A stretch of DNA of 64,000 nucleotides from NCBI GenBank assembly GCA_035252015.1, contig DATFDP010000162.1, positions 25,738 to 89,737 on the forward strand, given 5' to 3'. This document shows, in pieces, positions 50,648-58,344 of the stretch (position 1 is its first letter; the number at the start of each line of letters is the position of its first letter). Position numbers and translations under genes: made by a program. Origin of the DNA: JAICWP01 sp035252015 (GTDB lineage Bacteria > Acidobacteriota > Terriglobia > Terriglobales > Acidobacteriaceae). The notes below the pieces were generated by a model. It ran no database searches, was not told the DNA's origin, and worked only from the letters and a program-made list of their open reading frames with translations.

Positions 50648-51523
50648 CTACGCCACATTGTCAGCCCTTCTGACTGAAGTCCGTGCTTCCCACTCCCATG
50701 CCGATCCGCGTTTCACTATCCCTCCATGCCCCGGGAAGGGGAAATGGTAGGCCTGAACTGGAACCTGGTCAGCGGCAGCCCAATCCAGCAACTTCTGCCG
50801 AGTGGTGGCCGCGGTTTCGGGATCAAGGTCGAAAACAGCGCGCCAATCCGGATGCGCCAGGTGCAAGGGATGCAGCACCGCGTCAGAAAAGAGCAGCAAC
50901 TGCTCCTTAGCCGAGGAGAGCAGCAGCGCAACGTGACCGGGCGTGTGACCAGGCGCAGCCAGCGCCCGAATACCCGGCACAATTTCTTCCTCGCCCTCAA
51001 TTAGCTCAAGTTGCGGCTTGAGCGGCGGCAGGTTGTGCTGCACGGCACTCAGCATCATGTCCTTAATGAATTGCTCCAGGGCGATACGATCGAGGCTGGG
51101 CGACTGTGTCCAGAATTCGTGTTCTCGCCGGCTCATTACGTAGCGAGCGTTGGGAAATGCCGGCTTACCCGCCCTGTCGAGCACGCCGCCAATATGGTCT
51201 GGGTGGCCATGAGTCAGCAGCACAGTTGTTATCTGCTGCGGGCCTACACCCAGTTCCTGCAGTTTATTTGGCAGTTCGCCCGTGCCCGGCGCCAGGCCGC
51301 CGGCGCCGGTATCAACCAGCATGCATTCCTTGCCGGTACGCACCAGCAGGCAGGTATAGGCTGCGAGCACGTGGTCAGTAGGCAACTGGCGCGACCGCAG
51401 TTCACTTTCTACCTCCTGTGGGGCCGCGTTTGAAAAAAACCAGTTAGCAGGGTAGGGAAGCGTGCCGTCGCATAACGCTGCGCACTCGATCTCACCGACT
51501 GTGAATTGATAATGATTGCCCAT
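50648..51523 (-). CDS. Metallo-beta-lactamase-fold hydrolase (lactonase-like)
   Basis: This 291-aa MBL protein of the AHL-lactonase/PQQ-like group shows metal ligands in LLTHGHPDHIGGV (HxHxDH), AAPGHTPGHVALL, LFSDAVLHPL and FPFPGHGGI. The N-terminal QFTVGEIECAALCDGTLPYP is characteristic of the subgroup with an added N-terminal strand. The substrate could be a lactone, ester or phosphoester; a quorum-signal target is not shown. It is 16 bases downstream of an SDR gene in the opposite-end order (SDR first), so the pair may be one transcript. Confidence 0.87.
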   Translation of the reverse strand: MGNHYQFTVGEIECAALCDGTLPYPANWFFSNAAPQEVESELRSRQLPTDHVLAAYTCLLVRTGKECMLVDTGAGGLAPGTGELPNKLQELGVGPQQITTVLLTHGHPDHIGGVLDRAGKPAFPNARYVMSRREHEFWTQSPSLDRIALEQFIKDMMLSAVQHNLPPLKPQLELIEGEEEIVPGIRALAAPGHTPGHVALLLSSAKEQLLLFSDAVLHPLHLAHPDWRAVFDLDPETAATTRQKLLDWAAADQVPVQAYHFPFPGHGGIVKRGSAWEWEARTSVRRADNVA

Positions 51524-51538
51524 AATGTGTCCTCCCGG

Positions 51539-52441
51539 CTAAGCCACACCTGCGCGCTGAGCGCGAAAACCGGTGGCGTATTCAGTCACGGAGCGCAGCC
51601 GCACGCCGTATTGCTCCGCCGTTGCTTCGGCCCCGGCGATCACATCGCCCTTAGCGTAGCCCAGCATCAGCGCGGCGAACGTCTTCTGCAAGGGATCGGT
51701 GGCAGACTGGTGCTGCTGCTGCAGTGCCTCCCAGGGCACGTGCTCTACCGTGATTTTCTTGTGCAGTGCCTGCTCAAAAATTCTCACCGCATCCAACTGC
51801 GACACCACTTCCGGTCCGCCCATTTCCAGAATCGTCTGCCGCTTGTCTGCTTTCTTGACCGCCGCGGCTGCCGCGAACTCCGCCACGTCGAAAGCGGAAA
51901 TATAGCTGGCCTTGGCATCGCCGCTGCCGTAGATCCGCGCTGTGCCTTTTTCCGGATCAAAGCCCAGGTGCGGGCTGAGCCACATTTCCATGAAATACGA
52001 AGGCCGGAGAATGATTGCCTGCATCCCTCCTTGGAGCAGGCGGTCCTCGCAACTCCGTTTGGCTGTCTCTAGGGGCGAGTCGAAGTGCAAGTTGCCGGAG
52101 TATGAGGTGTAGACGAAGCGCTGCACGCCGGCCCGTTCGGCCGCCTCAATCAGGGCCAGCGTGCCCTCCAGGTCCACCCGCCGCAGGCCGTTGTTGGCGG
52201 CGGTAGGCATGGATGTGGCCGTGCACACAATAGTCTCCATGCCGGCACAGGCCGCTGCCAGACTTTCCTTGTTGGTCAGGTCTCCTTCGGCAATAGCAAT
52301 CCCGGCTGCCTGCAGGTCTTTAGCTTTGGGATGGGAAGCCCCGCCGCGTACCAACCCCCGTACCTGGTTCCCGCGCTCGCGCAGTTTCAGCGCTGCTGCC
52401 TGGCCCACGAACCCGGTTGCTCCCACTACCAGGATGGTCAT
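51539..52441 (-). CDS. NmrA/SDR-type NAD(P)-binding protein
   Basis: This 300-aa atypical short-chain dehydrogenase opens with MTILVVGATGFVGQAAALKLRERG. It has YTSYSGNLHFDSP in place of the catalytic Tyr-x3-Lys, as in NmrA/quinone-reductase relatives, so it may be a redox sensor or a quinone/imine reductase. The start at 52441 follows AAGGAGG by seven bases; an in-frame extension to 52534 lacks a ribosome binding site. It is upstream of the MBL hydrolase and probably co-transcribed. Confidence 0.86.
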   Translation of the reverse strand: MTILVVGATGFVGQAAALKLRERGNQVRGLVRGGASHPKAKDLQAAGIAIAEGDLTNKESLAAACAGMETIVCTATSMPTAANNGLRRVDLEGTLALIEAAERAGVQRFVYTSYSGNLHFDSPLETAKRSCEDRLLQGGMQAIILRPSYFMEMWLSPHLGFDPEKGTARIYGSGDAKASYISAFDVAEFAAAAAVKKADKRQTILEMGGPEVVSQLDAVRIFEQALHKKITVEHVPWEALQQQHQSATDPLQKTFAALMLGYAKGDVIAGAEATAEQYGVRLRSVTEYATGFRAQRAGVA

Positions 52442-52645
52442 GGCTGGACCTCCTTCAAACTGGCCGACTCTAGGCTCGCCCGTCGCCGCTGTCAAGCCAG
52501 CACCGCCCCCGAACCAGGCAGGTACCAAGGTCACCTGGTTTGCCCTCCGGAGCGACGCCGCCTTCGCTTACAATAAGGGGAGAACCCGCTCACCGCAGCC
52601 GGCTACTCTGCATCTAAACGGGTTAATAGTTCCATGAGGATTGTG

Positions 52646-53578
52646 ATGAAGAAGTCTTTACACTTGCTTTGTCTGCTCGTGCTGGCCAGCGGCCTCTCAT
52701 TTGCCGCCGCCCTGGGCACCGCCACCCAGTCGGTGATTCCGGCCGACGTGCAACAGATCATTTCCGTGGATTACCGGTCTCTGCAAAATTCCCCGACCGC
52801 CCAGGCTCTTAAGGCCCAGGTGCTGCCGGAAAATCTGAAGGAATTCGAGACCTCCCTGCGCGGCATCGGCCTGAACCCGGAAAAGGAGGTGGAGCAGCTG
52901 ATCTTTGTCTCCTACCGGGCTAACAAGCAGGTGAAGACAATGGGCATTGCCCAGGGCCAGTTCTCGCCTCGAGTGGTGTTGAAGAATCTGCGGCTGCGCA
53001 AGATCAGGCCTGTCGCTTATCAAGATTCCTACCTCTATCCCATGGGCAACGGCATGGAAATGAGTTTTCTCGATAATTCCACGCTGCTGTTCGGCGACAT
53101 GAGCGCGGTCAAGGGCGCTCTGGACGCGCGCAACGGCGCTACTCCCGCACTGGGCAGCAATTCGCAGATGGCCGATATGCTGGGCGGAGTTGAGTCCGGT
53201 GCGGTGTGGAGCGTACTGGATTCGGGCGGCACGCAGAACATGATGCGCTCCGCTCTGGGCCAGGCTTCGCAGCTGGCCGACTACAGCGCGGTCAAGCAGC
53301 GGCTGCTCGGTTCCCGCTACGTCATGGACTTCTCAAACGGCGTCGCCTTCGATATGGACGTGCTCACCTCGGATTCGATGATGGCGGCCACCATGGCCAA
53401 TCTGGTCAAAGCGGGCATGATGTATCGCAAAATGAGCGCCACGCCCACGGAAAAGCTGGCCATTGACAGCACCACCGTGGATAACGACGGCTCGACCATG
53501 AAAGTCCACTTCCGCACCGACGACACTCGCTTTCAGTCGTTGCTGCATTCTGAGCTGTTCGCCGCAGTTTCCCGCTAG
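52646..53578 (+). CDS. Secreted acidobacterial hypothetical protein
   Basis: This protein of 310 aa from ATG 52646 (GAGG seven bases upstream; ATG 52634 is an alternative) has a signal peptide, LHLLCLLVLASGLSFAAA. The mature part opens with VIPADVQQIISVDYRSLQNSPTAQALKAQVLP, which I have seen in acidobacterial proteins that are probably periplasmic, and contains two similar alpha/beta stretches. No catalytic motif is seen. The fold may resemble DUF3352-like adhesion or sensor domains, but that is a guess. It is monocistronic. Confidence 0.75.
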   Translation: MKKSLHLLCLLVLASGLSFAAALGTATQSVIPADVQQIISVDYRSLQNSPTAQALKAQVLPENLKEFETSLRGIGLNPEKEVEQLIFVSYRANKQVKTMGIAQGQFSPRVVLKNLRLRKIRPVAYQDSYLYPMGNGMEMSFLDNSTLLFGDMSAVKGALDARNGATPALGSNSQMADMLGGVESGAVWSVLDSGGTQNMMRSALGQASQLADYSAVKQRLLGSRYVMDFSNGVAFDMDVLTSDSMMAATMANLVKAGMMYRKMSATPTEKLAIDSTTVDNDGSTMKVHFRTDDTRFQSLLHSELFAAVSR

Positions 53579-53607
53579 CCGGCATTGACTTCCATTAGCC
53601 AGGAAGC

Positions 53608-53639
53608 AGAGCGACCATAAGGCCGCTCTCTGCCTTATG
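53608..53639 (+). promoter_or_regulatory. Two mutually exclusive hairpins
   Basis: AGAGCG (53608-53613) can pair with CGCTCT (53624-53629), while CATAAGGC (53616-53623) can pair perfectly with GCCTTATG (53632-53639). The two stems share bases and cannot form together. The segment lies between the secreted-protein gene and padR. It could end the first transcript or act as a switch. Confidence 0.35.
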
Positions 53640-53708
53640 CCAGGAGGAAAACCGCTGCAGCAGAGAGACAGCATCCCCACGTAATATGCGGGCTTCCTAC
53701 AAATCAGG

Positions 53709-53722
53709 TGTAGAATCCTACA
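53709..53722. promoter_or_regulatory. Candidate PadR operator
   Basis: TGTAGAATCCTACA is a palindrome with five-base arms, TGTAG-N4-CTACA, 19 bases before the padR start. PadR-family repressors commonly bind ATGT/ACAT-type palindromes and control their own operon. Confidence 0.5.
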
Positions 53723-53740
53723 TAGGAGCGTGGTGCAGGA

Positions 53741-54064
53741 ATGAGTGCGGCGGTACGGCTATCGCATACCTCGGCCCTCATACTTCAGAGTATCGGCACG
53801 GCCCACCATTACGGCTTTGACGTGATGGAGCTTACGGGCTTGCCGAGTGGCACAGTCTACCCAGCCCTGCGCCGGCTGGAACGCGACCGCCTGATTGTTT
53901 CCAGTTGGGAGGAGCCCGCCAGTCGTCAGCGGCCTGCCCGCTGCTACTACAAGCTCACTCCTGAAGGCACTACCGCTCTCCACATCGTCCAACAACGTTA
54001 TCCACTGCTGCGTCATCTCGCCGGCCAGCGCAGGCCGGTTCGCCGCAAAGGAGCCGCCGCATGA
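53741..54064 (+). CDS. PadR-family transcriptional regulator
   Basis: This 107-aa winged-helix protein shows the family text LILQSIGTAHHYGFDVMELTGLPSGTVYPALRRLERDRLI plus RCYYKLTPEGTTAL. The short C-terminus is compatible with the small PadR-s2 subgroup, which dimerises through the last helix. Its stop overlaps the start of the permease-like gene (ATGA, 54061-54064). This PadR plus permease pairing is frequent with ADOP-type permeases in acidobacteria. An operator-like palindrome lies just upstream. Confidence 0.92.
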   Translation: MSAAVRLSHTSALILQSIGTAHHYGFDVMELTGLPSGTVYPALRRLERDRLIVSSWEEPASRQRPARCYYKLTPEGTTALHIVQQRYPLLRHLAGQRRPVRRKGAAA

Positions 54065-55572
54065 AGCGCCCGCCCCCCAGCTTGCTCTTTTCCTGCCGCG
54101 GGCTGCTGTGGCTGGCCAGCTGGCTGGTGCCCGCGAAGAAGCGGCAAGAATGGCACGATAAACGGGATAAGGAGGTTTTCCACTGGCTACACTTTCTGGC
54201 CGAATCCGACCGGCTTACTCCCAGCACTCGCCTGGAGGTGCTGCGTCACTGCTGGCACGCTTTTCCGGAAGCGCTTTGGCAGCGATTTGACCATGAGCAG
54301 ACCGTAACCCGCCTCGACTCCATCCTGCGCTCGCCCGCGCTGTGTCTCGGCATCTTTGGCGGCGTGTTGCTGAGCGTGGTGTTGCTCACCGGCTTTGCCC
54401 CGGCAATCCGCTCCATGGTGCGTCTGCCCTATGCTGACCCCGGTACTCTGTTTGCCGTCAGGCCGGCAGGGCGCTTCATGTGGTTCCGCTCCGACCAGCT
54501 CGTGCGCGTGACCCAAGCCTGGAGCAAAAGCCCGCTGGTTACCAACATTGCCGCTTATTCTTTCCAGCGCGGCACGGTGGCCACCGCCGTTGGGGATGTA
54601 GCCATTGTTTCCGCGCAGGTGGCCCCCAACTTCTTTCAGGTGCTGGGCGTGCCGGCAGCGCTGGGGCGAATCTTCCGCGAACCAGATGCCCAGGAATGTC
54701 GGCAATGTGTGCTGCTCAGTCACGCGACGTGGAGATCGCTCTTCGCCAGCGACCCGCAGATCATAGGCAGGCAAATCAAGGTGGATGGGCAGGAGAGGAA
54801 GGTGCTCGGAATCCTGCCATCTCAGTTCGCTTTCGCTTCGCCGGGAATTGGCGCTTGGTCGTTGCTGCAGCCCTCCGACGCCGCAGCCAATCTGGTGGAC
54901 CGCATGGGAGCGGTCGCGCGCTTCGCTTCGCCGGTCAGTGAAGAACAGGCCACAAAGGAACTGCAGCGGGTAACCGACCAGGCCGGCTACCACTTCGTGA
55001 ACACCAGGTTGGAAGTGATTTCGCTCGCGCAGCAGCAGCGCCAGGACCTTGACTCTTATCTGTTCTTTCTCCTGCTCGCGCTGGTGGGTTCGGTGCTGGT
55101 GACGTGGCTGGCGGGTACGCACGGCCATCTCGGTCCATCTGCCCGCGGAAGCAAATGGGCGTGGTGGGGATTTTTTGGCGGCAAGACAGCACTGCTCCTC
55201 ATGCTTTGCTTCGTGATTGCCCTGGACCTGAGTCGCTACGGCTCGATGCTGCTGACCGGGACGGTGCATCCCATGACCAATATTGTCTCCATGTGGGTGT
55301 TCCTGGTGCTGGCCATCGGCGCTCTATCCTGGGCGGTCTATGACCAGCGCCGCCGCTGCCGTGTGTGCCTGCGCCGCCTGGGATTCTCGGTGCAGGTTGG
55401 GTGTCCGGGCTACACCTTGCTGGAATGCTGGGCAGCTACCGAACTGATGTGCGCCCAGGGTCACGGCATGCTCTACATGCCCGAGACCGAAGCCAGCTGG
55501 CTGGAAGGCGATCAGTGGAGCAACTTCGACACCTCTGTCGCAAACGCTGCCAAACCGCGCCACCCGGCGTGA
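54061..55572 (+). CDS. ADOP-like MacB-core membrane protein with Cys-rich tail
   Basis: This 503-aa protein has a cytoplasmic N-terminal helix-rich part (about 1-95), one membrane segment (about 97-118), then a MacB-type periplasmic core (about 125-315, including GDVAIVSAQVAPNFFQVLGVPAALGRIF), and further membrane segments (about 322-342, 370-390, 400-425). The tail CRVCLRR...GCPGYTLLECWAATELMCAQGHG could be a zinc ribbon. Compared with the full ADOP at 14572-17034 it lacks the second core and permease block. It is probably a genuine short variant, since the frame is intact and coupled to padR. Confidence 0.82.
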   Translation: MKRPPPSLLFSCRGLLWLASWLVPAKKRQEWHDKRDKEVFHWLHFLAESDRLTPSTRLEVLRHCWHAFPEALWQRFDHEQTVTRLDSILRSPALCLGIFGGVLLSVVLLTGFAPAIRSMVRLPYADPGTLFAVRPAGRFMWFRSDQLVRVTQAWSKSPLVTNIAAYSFQRGTVATAVGDVAIVSAQVAPNFFQVLGVPAALGRIFREPDAQECRQCVLLSHATWRSLFASDPQIIGRQIKVDGQERKVLGILPSQFAFASPGIGAWSLLQPSDAAANLVDRMGAVARFASPVSEEQATKELQRVTDQAGYHFVNTRLEVISLAQQQRQDLDSYLFFLLLALVGSVLVTWLAGTHGHLGPSARGSKWAWWGFFGGKTALLLMLCFVIALDLSRYGSMLLTGTVHPMTNIVSMWVFLVLAIGALSWAVYDQRRRCRVCLRRLGFSVQVGCPGYTLLECWAATELMCAQGHGMLYMPETEASWLEGDQWSNFDTSVANAAKPRHPA

Positions 55573-55574
55573 TT

Positions 55575-55612
55575 TCTGACTAGCTGCCCAGCTACCTGGC
55601 TGACTAGCGAGG
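55575..55612. repeat. CTAG-rich degenerate repeat
   Basis: GACTAGCTGCCCAGCTACCTGGCTGACTAGCGAGG repeats the short CTAG vocabulary seen elsewhere in the window. It follows the ADOP-like gene. Confidence 0.5.
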
Positions 55613-55657
55613 TACGCGGCCTTTTTCCGACCTCCTCAAACGCTATACTCTCCTGCA

Positions 55658-55894
55658 ATGTCCTCCATGCTGCGATTCGTTTGGCGGGCCAGCCGCGGAC
55701 ATCGCTTGGCCCCCTGGCGCAGTCCTTACCTGCGCTGGCGCATGGAAACCTACAGTGGCATCAAGATGCAGCAAATCGGCTTCCTCGAGTTCTGGGGATT
55801 CATGTGGCGCGAACGCCACAACCTGAGGCGCTTCCTGGAGTGGACTACGGAGATGGAGCGTTACGGCAGGCCCGGAGCTAATGAACGATCTTGA
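55658..55894 (+). CDS. Small hypothetical protein
   Basis: This 78-aa protein is rich in Arg and Trp (FVWRASRGHRLAPWRSPYLRWRMETYSG, then FWGFMWRERHNLRRFLEW). No membrane segment is certain, and no family is recognised, but the composition is not that of a random frame and the ATG is placed normally. It overlaps the convergent membrane-protein gene by 17 bases at its 3' end. Confidence 0.6.
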   Translation: MSSMLRFVWRASRGHRLAPWRSPYLRWRMETYSGIKMQQIGFLEFWGFMWRERHNLRRFLEWTTEMERYGRPGANERS

Positions 55895-56297
55895 ACTTGT
55901 AAAGTAGCCAAATGAATGCTGCTGCCCAGATGGGCAGGGTTGTCAAAGCAACGGAGAAGATCAAACCCGCGCGAAAAGCCCGCAGCCTGAAATCACGGCC
56001 CTTTACGGGATTGTCTGTTGCCCACGCCAACTCGGTTATCCACCCCAGCGTGTAGCAGACATTCGCCATGAAGCCATAAAAGAGCACTGCTCCGATGAGC
56101 GCCAGAGGTTCTTCGAAATCCTCTCCCGGTTGCACAATCGTGCTTCCAATTAGGAGAAACACGATAGCAGCGATAATTCCGGTTGCTCCGACAACAAGGT
56201 TGAAGGGAATACGCCTGGTTTCCCACCAGCGGATGGCGTCCCACTTCTTATTGAATTCCCCCGGTTGAAAAAGCCATGCTGAAAGGAACACCAGCAC
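55878..56297 (-). CDS. Four-helix membrane protein of unknown function
   Basis: This 139-aa protein has hydrophobic stretches at about residues 34-52, 62-82 and 108-135 and an initial one at 1-10. The exposed loop GEFNKKWDAIRWWETRRIPFN is Trp-rich. No family is recognised. The start is a GTG at 56297 with no clear ribosome binding site, so the N-terminus may be wrong. G+C is lower than its neighbours'. Confidence 0.6.
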   Translation of the reverse strand: MLVFLSAWLFQPGEFNKKWDAIRWWETRRIPFNLVVGATGIIAAIVFLLIGSTIVQPGEDFEEPLALIGAVLFYGFMANVCYTLGWITELAWATDNPVKGRDFRLRAFRAGLIFSVALTTLPIWAAAFIWLLYKFKIVH

Positions 56298-56367
56298 TCC
56301 AGTTGCTATGACATGTTCGCGCGCGAGGGCGCCCGCGCCACAAAGTTACAAATTACCAAATTACAAA

Positions 56368-57195
56368 TCAGGAAGCCGACTGTGTCGCCGTCCCCGCTCC
56401 CTCGAACACCAGCCCAACTTCCAAACCCTTCTTTGCTCCTAACAATTCGGCGGCGGAGCCCCGATTGGCGGCTACTTCCAGGTATCCCATGCTGCCCAGA
56501 ATGGCAAAAATCTGGCCGGGAGCGCCCTGCGCGTAAGCCGCTTTCAGATCGCTGACTTCGTGCGTCCCCACCATGATTTTGAACGCCGGCGGCGCGGCCT
56601 GGAACAGGGCAGGCGCGTCCTGGGGAGTGATGTTGGTCACGATGTTGCCGAACTTATCTACTTTCAGCACTACGCCCCTAAGCGTGCGCTCATTGATGGC
56701 CTTGGGCTTGGGCGCGGCGAAGCGCACAAAATCGGTGATCTCCTCGCCAAACTTTGCGGCTTCCACCCCTTTGCTCAAGTAGCCGGCCGCGCGCGCAAAA
56801 ATATCGCGGCCATGGAAGGTGGCGCTCACCGGCTGCAGAAAGTAATGTTCCGCCGTGATGTGCCGTACAGAGAGTCGGCTCTCGCGTTCATAAACTAGGG
56901 ACAGCACGCCGTTATCGGGCGCGATGAACATGTGCTTTTCCGTGGTCACCAGGATGGGCCGGCGCGCCGTGCCCACTCCAGGATCAACCACCACCACGTG
57001 AATGGTTTCAGAAGGAAAGTAGCGATAGGCTTGGGTGATGGTCAGCGCCCCATCCAGCACATCAAACGCCTGCACCGAGTGCGAAATGTCCACCAGGTGG
57101 GCTTCAGGGTTGATGTTGAGCACTACGCCTTTCATGGTGCCCACATAGTGGTCTTGCAGCCCGAAATCGGTGGTGAAGGTAACAATGCGCGACAC
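56368..57195 (-). CDS. SAM hydroxide adenosyltransferase (DUF62)
   Basis: This 275-aa enzyme of the chlorinase/fluorinase fold hydrolyses S-adenosylmethionine to adenosine and methionine using water. Diagnostic segments are IVTFTTDFGLQDHYVGTMKGV, VVVDPGVGTARRPI, IAPDNGVLSLVYE, TFHGRDIFARAAGYLSKG and VDKFGNIVTNI. The Asp/Arg/His triad of the hydrolase group is compatible with these. It stands alone. Its role may be SAM homeostasis. Confidence 0.93.
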   Translation of the reverse strand: MSRIVTFTTDFGLQDHYVGTMKGVVLNINPEAHLVDISHSVQAFDVLDGALTITQAYRYFPSETIHVVVVDPGVGTARRPILVTTEKHMFIAPDNGVLSLVYERESRLSVRHITAEHYFLQPVSATFHGRDIFARAAGYLSKGVEAAKFGEEITDFVRFAAPKPKAINERTLRGVVLKVDKFGNIVTNITPQDAPALFQAAPPAFKIMVGTHEVSDLKAAYAQGAPGQIFAILGSMGYLEVAANRGSAAELLGAKKGLEVGLVFEGAGTATQSAS

Positions 57196-57274
57196 GCCTG
57201 ACCTCTCCGCAGCTTGATCTTGGTGTAAGTACGGAACTTAACCCGCCTGAGCAGGGGAGTCAAGTTACCCAGGG

Positions 57275-58243
57275 TTAGCTGAATTTGGGCAGCAAAACCA
57301 GGTCGTTGTCAGGCACGAGCTCAAGCGGAAGGCCGGCCTTGGTCCAGGTGCGCAGGCCCCCGACGATGACGTAAGCGCGAAAGCCCTGCTCGATCAGCCA
57401 GTGCGCCACCCGGGCGCTCGTCGCCTCCCGCGTTCAGGTGCAGTAGAGATAGATGTCCTTGTCGGTAGGCAGTTCGTGAAGGGTTTCCTTCAGCTTATTG
57501 GGCTCCAGGCGTATGGAGCCCTGAATGCGGGTGGCGCCCGGGTCGTAATAGCCATGGCTGCGCACGTCCACCAGTAGCACCTGCCCAGGATTGGCTGCCA
57601 GCTGCCGGGCCACTTCTTCCACCGGCACTCGTGGCACCACTGAGTAAGCCCGCTGTTTCCAGTAACGCCAGGCATAGTAGCCGATGTAGCCGATGACGGC
57701 AGCAAGCAACACATACTCTGCGCCCAGGCCTACCAGGCGAAATTGCCGCGCAATAGCTTCGGCGAAGCCGCTGAAAATGAACCCCGCAGCCCCATAACTC
57801 ACCACGTACAGACTTGCGCCCAGCAGATCGAAGCGCAGAAATTGGCCCGGCTTCATCTTCATGCTGCCGGCCAGTGGCGCGGCCATGGTGCTGATGCCGG
57901 GCACGAACTTGGCAAAAACCAGGGTCAGGCGCCCGCGTTTGTAGAACGACTCCGCGGAGCGGAGGATGCAGCTCTCGGGGTTAGCGCTGATGCGGCATAA
58001 GTAGCCCAGCAACCTCCATCCCGTGCGCCGGCCCAGAAGAAAGAGCGGGATGTCGCCGAGCATCATGGCGACAATGGCGGCCGGCAATGCTACGGAAAGG
58101 CTCAGCTTGTGCGTGGCCCCCGCCACGCCCGCGGCGAATAGTGCCAACGCCGCAGGCACAGGAATACCCACCGCCTCCAGGAAGACCGCCAATGCCACCA
58201 CCGCATAACCGTGGCGCATAATGAGATTGAGGATATCGTGCAT
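57275..58243 (-). CDS. DedA-family membrane protein fused to a rhodanese domain, with an in-frame TGA (candidate selenoprotein)
   Basis: Residues 1-215 are a DedA/VTT membrane protein (FLEAVGIPVPAALALFAAG, FAKFVPGISTMAAPLAGSM). Residues 225-322 are a rhodanese domain: VEEVARQLAANPGQVLLVDVRS, then the active-site loop IYLYCT followed by TGA at 57436-57434 (codon 270). After the TGA the same frame continues for 52 codons with TREATSARVAHWLIEQGFRA and VIVGGLRTWTKAGLPLELV to a TAA at 57277-57275, so the whole rhodanese fold is encoded. DedA-rhodanese homologues, as I recall them, have Cys at this place (C-x-C). The TGA may encode selenocysteine (motif C-T-U-T); the alternative is a nonsense mutation or a sequencing error. 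The ATG at 58243 lacks a clear ribosome binding site. Confidence 0.75.
57403..57417 (-). promoter_or_regulatory. Candidate bacterial SECIS hairpin downstream of the in-frame TGA
   Basis: On the minus strand GCGCC-CGGGT-GGCGC forms a perfect 5-bp stem with a 5-base loop holding GGGT. It begins 16 bases after the TGA (57436-57434). In E. coli fdhF the upper SECIS stem starts 11 bases after the UGA and exposes GGU in the loop, so position and loop content are similar. Such short GC stems also arise by chance in this G+C-rich DNA. Confidence 0.4.
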
Positions 58244-58344
58244 GGGGGATGCGGATTTGTGATTTAGTGATTTGTAATTGGTAATTTTCTGCTCGCAACA
58301 GACCAATTACAAATTACAAATTGCCAAAATACAAATGTGCAGGC

